DNA from: Paenibacillus sp. BSR1-1 | Lineage (GTDB): Bacteria > Bacillota > Bacilli > Bacillales > Cytobacillaceae | Direction of reading: 5' to 3' | Length of the DNA stretch: 64,000 bases | NCBI RefSeq assembly: GCF_030403775.1 | Contig: NZ_JAQMWQ010000008.1 | Coordinates: forward strand, 1-64,000 | Part shown: one piece after another, positions 37,478-49,540 of the stretch | Position numbering within the stretch: the first letter of the stretch is position 1 | How the letters are laid out: every line of letters begins with the position of its first letter | The notes under the pieces: model-generated | The model's input: the letters and a program-made list of their open reading frames with translations, nothing else | Database searches by the model: none | What the model was told of the DNA's origin: nothing | Made by a program: the position numbers and the translations under genes

Positions 37478-38467
37478 TCACCTCTGATATCCGTTCGGAT
37501 TCTGCTTATGCCAGTTCCAGGCATCGTTAATAATTTGATCGATGGATATTCTTGTTGGATTCCAGCCTAACACTTGTTTTGCTTTTTCCGAAGAAGCAAT
37601 TAATGTACTTGGATCACCGGATCGCCGTTCACCCATTTTTACTGGAATATCAATTCCTGTTACCGCTTTAGCGGTCTCGACAATTTCTTTAACAGAGAAG
37701 CCTTGACTAGAACCGAGATTGAAAATACTGCTTTCTCCACCTTGCTGTAAAAATTTCAGCGCTAAAATATGGGCAGCAATTAAATCCTCGACATGGATAT
37801 AGTCACGGACACACGTACCGTCTTCTGTTTCGTAGTCATCCCCAAAGATGGTAACTGCCGGTCTTTTTCCCAATGCTGCTTCTAGGACAACAGGAATAAG
37901 ATGTGTTTCAGGGTTGTGATCTTCGCCAATTTGCCCGTCTCCTCTGGACCCGGCAACATTAAAATATCTTAAGGATACGTATTTGATGCCAAATGCCTGC
38001 TCGCACCAGGAGATCATTTTTTCCATTGCCAATTTGGTTTCCCCATAGGTGTTGGTCGGCATGGTCTGGGCTGTTTCTGTAATCGGCACTTCCTTCGGCT
38101 CCCCGTACACGGCAGCCGTGGACGAAAAGACAATGTGCTTAACGCCAAATTCCTTCATCATTTCGAGGACTATCTGGGTGCCATATACATTGTTATCAAA
38201 GTATTTTAACGGCTCGACCATCGATTCGCCAACAAGGGAGTTGGCGGCAAAATGCAAGATGGCTTCAACCTTTTCTTTTTCAAATACAGATCGCATAAAA
38301 TCTCGGCTGCGAATATCTCCTTGATAAAAACGAGCCTCCGGATGGACGGCACCCAGGTGACCTGTTTGCAGATTGTCAATGACTACTACCGGATAACCTT
38401 GATCGATTAACTGGTAAACAGCATGCGAACCGACATAACCGGCCCCGCCTAAAACTAGGATACTCAT
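37478..38467 (-). CDS. galE: UDP-glucose 4-epimerase
   Basis: The 329-residue extended SDR interconverts UDP-galactose and UDP-glucose. It has the NAD-binding GGAGYVGSH (7-15), SSTAAVYGE, catalytic Tyr and Lys in TYGETKLAME, and RYFNVAGS. The ATG overlaps the galK stop (TAATG), with AAGGAGG upstream, indicating translational coupling. Confidence 0.95.
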   Translation of the reverse strand: MSILVLGGAGYVGSHAVYQLIDQGYPVVVIDNLQTGHLGAVHPEARFYQGDIRSRDFMRSVFEKEKVEAILHFAANSLVGESMVEPLKYFDNNVYGTQIVLEMMKEFGVKHIVFSSTAAVYGEPKEVPITETAQTMPTNTYGETKLAMEKMISWCEQAFGIKYVSLRYFNVAGSRGDGQIGEDHNPETHLIPVVLEAALGKRPAVTIFGDDYETEDGTCVRDYIHVEDLIAAHILALKFLQQGGESSIFNLGSSQGFSVKEIVETAKAVTGIDIPVKMGERRSGDPSTLIASSEKAKQVLGWNPTRISIDQIINDAWNWHKQNPNGYQR

Positions 38468-39648
38468 TATAGTGCCTCCTTCATTTCAATTTCCTTTGCT
38501 CCGTCCCCAATGCTGGCAACATAAAAATCGGCTTCGTAGCCAATCTTGTCAAGATAGGATGCGCCAACGTTTGCAATAAAACTCTCAACCTCTTCATTGG
38601 CAACAATGGCAATGGCACAGCCGCCAAAGCCTGCTCCTGTCATCCGCGCTCCAAGAACTCCTGGATGATTCCAAGCCGCTTCCACTAACGTGTCGAGTTC
38701 AACGCCCGTTACTTCATAGTCGTCTCGCAAGGAAATATGCGATTGGTTCATCAATTGGCCAAAGGCCTCCACATTCCCGGCTTTTAGTTCCTTCAAAGCC
38801 TTCAGGGTTCTAACATTTTCATAGACTGCATGTTTCGCCCGCTTACGGACGGTTTCATTGGTAATCAAGGTTTGATTTGTATCAAACTCCTCTTCCGATA
38901 GCTGACCAAGCGCTTCAATCGGGAGCTTTTGCTGAAGCAAAGCTAATGCCTCTTCACACTCGGCTCGACGCTCATTGTATTTAGAATCTGCTAGTTCGCG
39001 GCGCTTGTTTGTATTCATGATTAAGATTTTGTGATTTTCAAGTTGAATCGGTGCGTATTCATATTTCAAAGTTTGGCAGTCTAATAGAATACCCGCATCA
39101 TTCACGCCCATCCCAATAGCAAACTGGTCCATGATCCCGCTGTTAACACCAATAAATTCGTTTTCTACTTTCTTACCAAGCTTGATGAGATCAAGCCGGG
39201 GTATCTCTAAGTTGAAAAGACCGTTCACAAGAACTCCTGTTAACAGCTCAATCGATGCTGAAGAAGATAGTCCCGCTCCATTCGGAATATTTCCTTGGAT
39301 TACACACTCAAATCCGGTTGGAATCTCGTATCCCGCTTCTTTCACGTAGCGGATCATGCCTTTTGGATAGTTGGCCCAATTATGATTATTATCGTATTCA
39401 AGTTCATTTAGGTTAAATTCGATGATTCCTTTTTCGGCGAAGTTCATGGAATATAAACGTACAAGCTGATCCTCGCGCTTCCTTACAACCGCATAAGTTC
39501 CGTAAGTAATCGCACATGGGAATACATGGCCGCCATTGTAATCGGTATGTTCGCCTATTAAGTTAATCCGGCCAGGGGCAAAAAAGGATCTTTCAGGTAA
39601 AGTATAGAATACGTTTTCAAATGTTGTGTTTAGCATCGTCAAGTTCAT
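38467..39648 (-). CDS. galK: Galactokinase
   Basis: The protein of about 393 residues begins MNLTMLNTTF, with GGAGGGG 9 nt upstream of 39648. ORF sequence before this is leader and includes the promoter. The GHMP kinase signature set is complete: PGRINLIGEHTDYNGG (substrate binding), GAGLSSSASIE (ATP loop) and GARMTGAGFGGCAIA (motif 3). It phosphorylates alpha-D-galactose to galactose-1-phosphate. It is the first gene of galK-galE-galT-galM-lacI, with its own sigma-A-like promoter at 39686-39714. Confidence 0.95.
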   Translation of the reverse strand: MNLTMLNTTFENVFYTLPERSFFAPGRINLIGEHTDYNGGHVFPCAITYGTYAVVRKREDQLVRLYSMNFAEKGIIEFNLNELEYDNNHNWANYPKGMIRYVKEAGYEIPTGFECVIQGNIPNGAGLSSSASIELLTGVLVNGLFNLEIPRLDLIKLGKKVENEFIGVNSGIMDQFAIGMGVNDAGILLDCQTLKYEYAPIQLENHKILIMNTNKRRELADSKYNERRAECEEALALLQQKLPIEALGQLSEEEFDTNQTLITNETVRKRAKHAVYENVRTLKALKELKAGNVEAFGQLMNQSHISLRDDYEVTGVELDTLVEAAWNHPGVLGARMTGAGFGGCAIAIVANEEVESFIANVGASYLDKIGYEADFYVASIGDGAKEIEMKEAL

Positions 39649-39685
39649 GGGTATAGTCCCCTCCAGGCAAATTATCTTTAATTCC

Positions 39686-39737
39686 ATTTTAATTCCGTCA
39701 GTAAAATTACGCAATTATTTTTACTAAAATTTTTACT
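39686..39737 (-). promoter_or_regulatory. galK promoter with operator-like half-sites
   Basis: On the minus strand -35 TTGCGT (39714-39709), a 17-bp spacer, and -10 TAAAAT (39691-39686), 38 bp before the ATG. AGTAAAA (39700-39706) and TTTTACT (39719-39725) form an inverted pair around the -35, and a second TTTTACT lies at 39731-39737. This is a candidate site for the LacI regulator (inference). Confidence 0.6.
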
Positions 39738-39781
39738 AAAAAATTAACCAATTTATTTTCTAATCTTTGAATATAAAAAAA

Positions 39782-39799
39782 CAGCCCCAAATGGAGCTG
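39782..39799 (-). terminator. Terminator of the DMT transporter gene
   Basis: CAGCTCC-ATTT-GGGGCTG followed by TTTTTTTATATT on the minus strand, 9 nt past the stop and just upstream of the galK promoter. Confidence 0.85.
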
Positions 39800-39808
39800 C
39801 TTCCTATC

Positions 39809-40645
39809 TCATATTTTTGTAAAAATAATTCCAAGAATAGCAGAAAATATGCCTACGAGCTGATATCGTTTTAATTTTTCTTTAAAAAACCAGCAGCCTG
39901 CAAGGATCACAACGAGACAGTTCAAGCTGACAATTGGAAAGATGATACTTGCGGTCCCAATCTGCAGCGCGTAAAAATAACAACTGTAGCCTATTACACT
40001 GACCAATCCAACAAATGAACCGATATTGGCTTCGGATCTCTGCCAGGTTTCCTTTTCCCGAATACTTGTTATTCCTAAATACACGCTTCCTACACCGTAC
40101 ATACAAATGATTGTATTGAACGAGCTGATGTGCATATAGGACGTTGTTTTCATTAATATGCCCAGGATACCGAAGGACAGGATAGCCAAAAGTACTCGGA
40201 ATAGCCATGGACCGTACTCTGTGCCCCGGCTCTGCCCCGGCGAATATTGAATGGCCATTGCCGATCCTAAGATAACCGCAATCCCTATCCAGTGGAGAAG
40301 GGTGATATTTTCATGAAAAATAATCGCTGCCCCGAAGATCGGAAGGATGGCATTTGCGCCGATCAGCGGTGAAGTTAGACTGGCTGGCCCTTTTTCAAAG
40401 GCCTTTGACATTTGAATATTGCCATTAGCATTTAAGATTCCAATCAACCCGCCAAGGATGATGGCATAAAGATTAAATTGGAATTTCCCTGTAGAAATCC
40501 CATACCCGAGCGTAAGCAAAAAAGCCGTAAAATAAAAGAAAAACTGAATATGCACCTTTGACAAGCCGCGGCTTGTACTCCATTTAAATAGAGTATTGTT
40601 CGTTCCGAAGCTTAAGGTTGTTATCAATGCTGCAGCAATCCACAT
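39809..40645 (-). CDS. DMT-superfamily (EamA/GRP-like) transporter
   Basis: The 278-residue membrane protein has ten predicted helices in two EamA halves (about 1-135 and 145-278). It resembles the glucose/ribose porter branch of the drug/metabolite superfamily, although EamA proteins also export amino acids and nucleotide precursors. GAAGAAGG precedes the ATG. It is monocistronic, and its promoter is strikingly similar to that of galK. Galactose-linked expression is therefore likely, and a role in galactose or galactoside movement is inferred. Confidence 0.8.
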   Translation of the reverse strand: MWIAAALITTLSFGTNNTLFKWSTSRGLSKVHIQFFFYFTAFLLTLGYGISTGKFQFNLYAIILGGLIGILNANGNIQMSKAFEKGPASLTSPLIGANAILPIFGAAIIFHENITLLHWIGIAVILGSAMAIQYSPGQSRGTEYGPWLFRVLLAILSFGILGILMKTTSYMHISSFNTIICMYGVGSVYLGITSIREKETWQRSEANIGSFVGLVSVIGYSCYFYALQIGTASIIFPIVSLNCLVVILAGCWFFKEKLKRYQLVGIFSAILGIIFTKI

Positions 40646-40679
40646 GCTGAAACCTTCTTCCCTATCAAGTTACATACTC

Positions 40680-40709
40680 ATTTTAATTCCTGAAGTAAAG
40701 TATTCGCAA
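40680..40709 (-). promoter_or_regulatory. Promoter of the DMT gene, similar to the galK promoter
   Basis: On the minus strand -35 TTGCGA (40709-40704), an 18-bp spacer, and -10 TAAAAT (40685-40680). The spacer shares TTTACT and GGAATTAAAAT with the galK promoter in the same positions. Distance to the ATG is also nearly the same (35 versus 38 bp). Confidence 0.6.
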
Positions 40710-40751
40710 TAATTTTTTTAAGTTGCGAAAAAAGAAGATTTTGCAAAAATA

Positions 40752-40782
40752 AGAGGCTGAATCCAAAATTGGATTAGCCTCC
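40752..40782 (-). terminator. Terminator of the second alpha-galactosidase gene
   Basis: GGAGGCTAATCC, a 6-nt loop, then GGATTCAGCCTC followed by TTATTTTTGC on the minus strand, 6 nt past the stop. Confidence 0.85.
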
Positions 40783-40788
40783 ATTCTA

Positions 40789-43029
40789 TTAATCTATCCG
40801 GCCCTCTGTACTCGTTAAATAAAAAACATGTGATTGAAAGTCTCCACCACGCTCGGCACTTTGGCTGTTTGCACCATTGAACTCGACTGGAAGCTGAAGC
40901 CCTGCGTGCATCAGTTCATCCCCATAATACCACTGACCACTCTCAGCCACTTGATAGACTTTCGCTTCGTCCAGCCCATAAAGCTTTAATGTTTGCTGCT
41001 TCGGAGAATTTGGGGTTGCCAAAACTTTATAGTAACCAATTAAAGCTTCCGATTGATCTTGGCAGACGACCATCCATGCTGTTTCATTTCCGTTAAAAGG
41101 ACTCAGCAGGCGATAAAATTGGCCATCGCGCATTAACCCTCGGTGCTTTTTATAAAAAGCGACCTGCTCTTTAATTTCCAGACGTTCTTCTTCAGTTAAA
41201 TGAAGAGGATCTAACTCATAGCCAAAGGTTCCAAAGTAAGCGGTATTCGCTCTCGTCGATAATGGCGTGGTCCTTAATGTTTGGTGATTCGGAACGGCTG
41301 AAACATGAGAACCCATGCTATACAACGGGTAAGCAAATGACGTTCCGTATTGAATCTTGAGCCTTTCGATGGCATCCGTATCATCACTTGTCCAGGCCTG
41401 TGGTGCATAATACATCATTCCCGGATCAAACCGTCCGCCCCCGCCCGCACACGATTCAAACAACACATGAGGAAACTCACTTGTTAACCGGTCGTATAGA
41501 TGATATACGCCTAAAATATAGCGGTGGAAAAATTCCCCTTGCTGATTTGGTGCTAATTTTTGTGAGAAGGGTTCCGTAATATTTCGATTCATATCCCATT
41601 TAATGTAAGAAAGACCTGCCCGTTTAATGAAATCGGACATCTTTTCATAAAGATAATCAACAATTTCCTGCCTTGAAAAATCAAGCACCAGCTGGTTGCG
41701 GCCAAGCGTACGCTGTTCCGGCATCCCGACCGCCCAATCCGGATGTTCTCTGAATAAATCACTGTTTGGACTGATCATCTCAGGTTCAAACCACAGACCA
41801 AACTTCATGCCGAGCGCAGAAATTTTTTGAGCCAGGCTCTCTAACCCATTGGGAAGGTTATTTAAATCTACATGCCAGTCTCCGAGTGAGGATGTATCAT
41901 CATTTCGTTTTCCAAACCAGCCATCGTCGAGCACAAACAATTCGATTCCTAATTCACTAGCGGATTCTGCAATGTTCACCAGCTTTTCCTCATTGAAATC
42001 AAAGTAGGTGGCTTCCCAGTTATTAATTAATATTGGCCGTTCTTTCTTCCGCCATTGAGCGGGGATTAAATTTTTTCGATAAAGAGCATGAAATGCCTGG
42101 CTCATTCCATTTAGCCCTTGATCTGAATACACAATCACTGCTTCAGGTGTTTGAAAGGACTCCTGCGGCTTTAATGACCACTTGAAGCCAAATGGATGAA
42201 TCCCAACGGTCAACCTGGCCGTGTCATAATGGTCCACTTCTACTTGCATAAGAAAATTACTGCTATATACAAAATTAAATCCGTATACCTCGCCTGCATG
42301 CTCCGTCGCAGATGGTCTTTTTAATGCTAAAAATGGATTATGATGGTGGGAGCTTGCCCCGCGCAGACTAGAAATAGACTGAATTCCTGTTTCTAGTTTT
42401 CTTTCCTTTACATGCCGTTCCCTTGACCATGTCCCGGCTAAATGGACAAACTCAAAATCCTTATCAGGCAAATCGAGTGAGGCGCTCATTAATCTTTCAA
42501 TGGCCAATTCTTCTTGACCATTGTTTTTTAACAAGGCGCTTCTTGAAATGACTGGTTTATCGCGGAAAATCGTATAATTTAAAACTAATTCGGCTTCTAA
42601 AACCTCATCCTTTAAGATGATTTGGATGGTGCTGGCTTCGCTATTGTCTTCTGCATAGGTTGCCGGCAGACCCTCGAGATGAGGCTTACCTTCCAGCAAA
42701 CGAAACGATTCATATTTAAAATCGGGAACATGGTTTACGTTCGCTTTGGTTAGAGTGATGGCGGGTTCCCGGAAATCTGAATTTCCGTATGCCGGGTATT
42801 CCTGCCTCAGTGTCTCGAGACAAAAAGCTGGATCGTCTGCATAAACATGACAGCTGGCGGGTGTTGGCACATCATACTGCTGCAAATGAGAGAAATCGTT
42901 TCGATGCCGTATTGCCCTGCCATAATAAAGATGACCTAGCTGTCCATTCTTCATCACGTGGAAAATGTAGCTTATCTGACCGTTTGTTAAATGAAATTGC
43001 TGTTTTTCTAAATTCGTATGTATCTGCAT
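40789..43029 (-). CDS. GH36 alpha-galactosidase (second copy)
   Basis: The 746-residue protein is full length and clearly paralogous to the gene at 15391-17577. The nucleophile is D479 in YIKWDMNR and the acid/base D549 in AWTSDDTD, with CAGGGGRFDPG between and the VLDDGWFG barrel strand. It is cytoplasmic. AAGGTGAT precedes the ATG. It is the last gene of the CUT1-lacZ operon, placed after a hairpin that may reduce its expression. Together with LacZ it can strip both alpha- and beta-linked galactose from imported oligosaccharides. Confidence 0.95.
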   Translation of the reverse strand: MQIHTNLEKQQFHLTNGQISYIFHVMKNGQLGHLYYGRAIRHRNDFSHLQQYDVPTPASCHVYADDPAFCLETLRQEYPAYGNSDFREPAITLTKANVNHVPDFKYESFRLLEGKPHLEGLPATYAEDNSEASTIQIILKDEVLEAELVLNYTIFRDKPVISRSALLKNNGQEELAIERLMSASLDLPDKDFEFVHLAGTWSRERHVKERKLETGIQSISSLRGASSHHHNPFLALKRPSATEHAGEVYGFNFVYSSNFLMQVEVDHYDTARLTVGIHPFGFKWSLKPQESFQTPEAVIVYSDQGLNGMSQAFHALYRKNLIPAQWRKKERPILINNWEATYFDFNEEKLVNIAESASELGIELFVLDDGWFGKRNDDTSSLGDWHVDLNNLPNGLESLAQKISALGMKFGLWFEPEMISPNSDLFREHPDWAVGMPEQRTLGRNQLVLDFSRQEIVDYLYEKMSDFIKRAGLSYIKWDMNRNITEPFSQKLAPNQQGEFFHRYILGVYHLYDRLTSEFPHVLFESCAGGGGRFDPGMMYYAPQAWTSDDTDAIERLKIQYGTSFAYPLYSMGSHVSAVPNHQTLRTTPLSTRANTAYFGTFGYELDPLHLTEEERLEIKEQVAFYKKHRGLMRDGQFYRLLSPFNGNETAWMVVCQDQSEALIGYYKVLATPNSPKQQTLKLYGLDEAKVYQVAESGQWYYGDELMHAGLQLPVEFNGANSQSAERGGDFQSHVFYLTSTEGRID

Positions 43030-43063
43030 AAAACATCACCTTTTTCAAATTGATGTCGATTTG

Positions 43064-43094
43064 AAAATAGGGGGCTCATGATACCCCCTATTTT
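43064..43094 (-). terminator. Hairpin between lacZ and the alpha-galactosidase gene
   Basis: AAAATAGGGGG, a 9-nt loop, then CCCCCTATTTT lies 5 nt past the lacZ stop. The run after it is only TTTTCAAATCG, so it may be a partial terminator or 3' stabiliser. No promoter is evident between it and the downstream start at 43029. Confidence 0.65.
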
Positions 43095-43099
43095 AATAT

Positions 43100-46147
<3,048 letters not shown>

Positions 46148-46177
46148 CTAGTACACTTCCTAACTATTTTTATTCCA

Positions 46178-46996
46178 CTATTTCACAGAGCCCATCATAC
46201 CCGCAACAAAATGTTTTTGCATAATGAAGAAAATAAGTGCTGCTGGCAGGGTTGCAATCACAATCGCAGTCATAATCATTCCAAAGTCGGGTGAATAGCT
46301 GGAACCAAGATTGGAAATGAGCAGCGGAATCGTCTGATTTTCAGGAGATTGCAAAATAACAAGGGGCCATAGATAGCTATTCCAGCTAGCCATGAATGTA
46401 ATAATCGCTGCTGCCGCATAGGTCGTTTTCATCGTTGGAACATAAATTCTAAAAAAGACTCCTAATTCGGTTAATCCGTCAATCCTCCCTGCTTCCAATA
46501 TTTCCTTCGGGAACATTTTAGTACTTTGTCGAAAGAAAAAGATAAGAAAAGCAGTAGTAACCGTTGGTAGGATAACAGCTGTCTTAGTATCAATGCCGAT
46601 AATCGGAACAGATTGTGATATTGTCCCAAACATCCGGAATAACGGAACCATCAGCGCTGCAAAAGGAATCATCATGGAAAGGAGCAAAAAGTTGAATAAA
46701 AAGTCTTTTGTCCTGCTTTTAAAAATTTCAAATCCATATCCAGCTAAGGAGGCAATCAGCATCGCAAGAACCGTTGTAATAATCGAGATTTTAGTTGAGT
46801 TGATTAATGCCGGGATAAGATCGACCGTATTCAACAGATTTTGAAGATTCTCGATAAAATGAGTGCCTGGCAGCAATCTTCCTTTCGTTACATCCACTGA
46901 CTTATTGGTGGAACTAACAATCATCCATAAAAATGGGAATATCGATACAATGGAAGCGATAATAAGGACTGTATAACTAAAGATCCGTTTACTCAT
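46178..46996 (-). CDS. Carbohydrate ABC permease (MalG type) of the lacZ operon
   Basis: The membrane protein of about 272 residues begins MSKRIFSYTV, with AGGTGAT upstream. The start overlaps the preceding permease by 8 nt, and the longer reading from 47041 lies inside that gene. It has six helices. The EAA-like loop (ILEAGRIDGLTELGVFFRIY) has a shortened consensus. It is the MalG half of a CUT1 importer with no local ATPase. Confidence 0.9.
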   Translation of the reverse strand: MSKRIFSYTVLIIASIVSIFPFLWMIVSSTNKSVDVTKGRLLPGTHFIENLQNLLNTVDLIPALINSTKISIITTVLAMLIASLAGYGFEIFKSRTKDFLFNFLLLSMMIPFAALMVPLFRMFGTISQSVPIIGIDTKTAVILPTVTTAFLIFFFRQSTKMFPKEILEAGRIDGLTELGVFFRIYVPTMKTTYAAAAIITFMASWNSYLWPLVILQSPENQTIPLLISNLGSSYSPDFGMIMTAIVIATLPAALIFFIMQKHFVAGMMGSVK

Positions 46997-47918
46997 TTTT
47001 ATCACCTGCCACTTTAAACTGAATGATAGAGAAAATGACAATCATGATGACGATGGCATAGGAGACAGTAGCTGCATAGCCAAAGTCAGGTGTATATTTA
47101 AATGATAGATTATAAATATATTGAGAAATCGTCATCGTCGCATTTCCCGGTCCACCCTTTGTAATGTTCATGACTTCATCAAACAATTGAAGCGTACCAA
47201 TTGTTGAGGTAATCGACGTAAACAAGATAATCGGCTTAAGCATCGGAATCGTAATTTTGAAAAACTGCTGAATCGATGAAGCTCCATCGATTTTCGCTGC
47301 TTCATAAATTGATTCATCCACGTTTTGCAAAGCAGATAAATAAAAGATCATGTTATAGCCAGTCCATCTCCATGTAATCGCCACAATGATGGCAATTTTT
47401 GCCCAGAAGGGATCTGTCAGCCACTGGATCGGCTCAGAAATAAGCGAAAGCTTCATTAACATAATGTTGATAATGCCATCCTGTCCGAACAGATACTTAA
47501 AGATAACCGAATACGCGACAAGCGAGGTTACACAGGGAAGGAAAATAGCAGTTCGGAATAATCCCTTATACTTCAGCGTTTTATTATTCAGTAAAACAGA
47601 AAGAAATAAAGCAAGAATGATCATGATAGGCACTTGAATGACGAGATAAATAACAGTATTTTTCACTGTCGTTAAGAATGTCGGATCCTTCAATAACCGT
47701 GCATAATTATCAAGACCTGTAAAGGTCAGATTCGCGCCAGTACCAGATTGAAAGGATAAGATAAGTGCTTGAACCATTGGATAGAAATAAAATAAGCAAA
47801 TCATGAGAGATGCAATCGTCACAAAGGACCAGCCGATTGCAGTATTTTTCGCTCGAATTTTTCGGCCTGATTTTGCCGTTTTCAGCGCCTGGTTTTGATT
47901 AACTTTAGCTGTAATCAC
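46989..47918 (-). CDS. Sugar ABC permease (MalF type) of the lacZ operon
   Basis: The 309-residue protein has a basic N-terminus followed by six helices (first at about 31-52) and the EAA loop EAAKIDGASSIQQFFKIT. It starts at GTG with AAGGAGT 8 nt upstream. It is separated from the binding-protein gene by 148 nt holding a long imperfect hairpin (47947-48044). Confidence 0.9.
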   Translation of the reverse strand: MITAKVNQNQALKTAKSGRKIRAKNTAIGWSFVTIASLMICLFYFYPMVQALILSFQSGTGANLTFTGLDNYARLLKDPTFLTTVKNTVIYLVIQVPIMIILALFLSVLLNNKTLKYKGLFRTAIFLPCVTSLVAYSVIFKYLFGQDGIINIMLMKLSLISEPIQWLTDPFWAKIAIIVAITWRWTGYNMIFYLSALQNVDESIYEAAKIDGASSIQQFFKITIPMLKPIILFTSITSTIGTLQLFDEVMNITKGGPGNATMTISQYIYNLSFKYTPDFGYAATVSYAIVIMIVIFSIIQFKVAGDKNE

Positions 47919-47946
47919 TTCGATCGACTCCTTACCTTGTCAATAA

Positions 47947-48044
47947 AAGAAACAGCCTCAGAACGAATCGCCTGATCAAACAGTTAGCTCCGTTACCGTT
48001 AAACCGTATAGGAGAAGCCGGCGAATTTCCGAGGCTTACTTCTT
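47947..48044 (-). other. Long imperfect hairpin between binding-protein and permease genes
   Basis: Arms of about 25 nt (47947-47972 and 48020-48044; AAGAA-AGCCTC-GAA-CGCC pattern on both) can pair, with a loop of about 47 nt. A U-containing run (TTTCTTTTATTG) follows on the minus strand. Such structures after binding-protein genes commonly raise the amount of that protein over the permeases by partial termination or mRNA protection. Confidence 0.5.
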
Positions 48045-48066
48045 TATTATTTTTTAGATGTTAGGT

Positions 48067-49356
48067 TTATTTAATTTGTTCTTCGGCTTGTTTTTGAGCG
48101 TCCTCTAACACCTTATCAAGGTCTTTTCCTTTAAGGTAGTCCTGCATTCCAACTGCTAAAATATCTTCAATGGCATACGTATGCAAACCATAGTTTACTT
48201 GTGGAATTTGCTCAGTCCAGTTAGCAAAATCAGTAATGATTTTTTGTCCTCCAAAGAAATCATCGGATGCCTTATAGGCTTCCCCTTCTGCAGCTGGCTT
48301 ATAGGTACCAATGGCACCGATTTCTTTATTCAAAGTCTGGTAGAAGTCAACATTGGAACCAAAGGTTTTAGCAAGGAAATCCACTGCTTTTTCTTTTCCT
48401 GGAACGTTAAGGACGTACCAAGAGCTTCCACCTAGGTTTGATGCGTTTACCGAACTTGCAATTCCAGATTGTTTTGGCATTGGCACAACTGCCCATTTGC
48501 CAGATTGGGAGGCTTCAGATTTAATGGATGGTGTAATCCAGTTCCCAGTTGGAACAGTTGCAACATCCCCGCTGTTAAATCCTGCGACAAACTGGCTCCA
48601 GTCAGAAACAGGTTTCACTAAATCAGCATCTAAAATTTCTTTGTATGTTTTGAATGCTTCTTTTAAAGCTGCATTACCAGCTAAGTCAGGTGTAACCCCA
48701 TCCTTCTTTAAATACCAAGCACCACTTGACTGAATCATCATGCGGATAAGTCCAAGGTCTTTTGGATCCTGTGTCAGCATGACTTTACCAGTTGCTGCTT
48801 TTACCTTTTTACCAATCTCAATGTACTTATTCCAGTCGATATTTTGTAAATCAGCTACTTTGTAGCCGGCTTTTTCTAAATAATCCGTTCTAACATATAA
48901 TCCAGTTACGCCAGTGTCGAATGGAAGTCCATAGTTTTTGCCGTCCAAGCTGGTTGGAGCCATTTTATACTGAGCAAAGTCTTCTGGGTTGAAAGAACCA
49001 GTCAGTTCCTGGAACATGTCCGGATAGGCTTTCAAGAAGCTTTGCGCCCGATAATCCTCAATCAACACAATATTCGGCAGGCCTTTCGTAGTTCCAGAGC
49101 TTAAGCTGGTGTTTAGCTTTTGAACGATGTCTGCTTGAGCATTTTCAACTACCTTAATCTTAAGATCAGGATTTTCAGATTTATAGGCTTCTTTTGCCAG
49201 ATTCATTGCTTTAATGTTAAAATTCGGGTCCCATGCCCATACGGTAATTTCCTTCGTATCTTTTGACTCGCCTGAAGCTTGTTTATCCTTTGATCCAGAA
49301 GAACAAGCAGTTAAAAGTAAAATACTTACTAAAAATAGTGCTAATACTTTTTTCAT
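48067..49356 (-). CDS. Extracellular sugar-binding lipoprotein of the lacZ operon
   Basis: The 429-residue protein has a signal peptide with lipobox LLTAC (Cys18). A MalE-type family 1 solute-binding domain follows (EITVWAWDPNFNIKAM, VNASNLGGSSWYVL). GGGGGG precedes the ATG. It opens the operon binding protein-permease-permease-lacZ-alpha-galactosidase. The enzymes suggest galacto-oligosaccharide or mixed-linkage galactoside ligands. A cre-like site lies 35 bp upstream. Confidence 0.92.
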   Translation of the reverse strand: MKKVLALFLVSILLLTACSSGSKDKQASGESKDTKEITVWAWDPNFNIKAMNLAKEAYKSENPDLKIKVVENAQADIVQKLNTSLSSGTTKGLPNIVLIEDYRAQSFLKAYPDMFQELTGSFNPEDFAQYKMAPTSLDGKNYGLPFDTGVTGLYVRTDYLEKAGYKVADLQNIDWNKYIEIGKKVKAATGKVMLTQDPKDLGLIRMMIQSSGAWYLKKDGVTPDLAGNAALKEAFKTYKEILDADLVKPVSDWSQFVAGFNSGDVATVPTGNWITPSIKSEASQSGKWAVVPMPKQSGIASSVNASNLGGSSWYVLNVPGKEKAVDFLAKTFGSNVDFYQTLNKEIGAIGTYKPAAEGEAYKASDDFFGGQKIITDFANWTEQIPQVNYGLHTYAIEDILAVGMQDYLKGKDLDKVLEDAQKQAEEQIK

Positions 49357-49390
49357 TCAATATTCCCCCCAAGCGTATCTAATGTGTTTT

Positions 49391-49404
49391 TGTAAGCGTT
49401 ATCT
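49391..49404. promoter_or_regulatory. cre-like CcpA site of the lacZ operon
   Basis: TGTAAGCGTTATCT matches the cre core TGNAAGCGNTNNC. It sits 35-48 bp upstream of the binding-protein start, a position suited to blocking transcription. Confidence 0.55.
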
Positions 49405-49540
49405 CCTTACAAGTACTATCGTAGCACCTGCTGGGGCTTTACCGTTAGGACGATATTTTTTAGAGTTGGTAATATTTTTACGAGTTGAATGCGCTTCCAT
49501 TTTACTAAATTTGTACTTTTTTTAGATTCTAAGATTTTTT

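Noticed and set aside
48353-48733. Plus-strand ORF of 126 codons inside the sugar-binding lipoprotein gene
   Set aside because: It is antisense to a clear gene, has no ribosome binding site of note and no recognisable domain.
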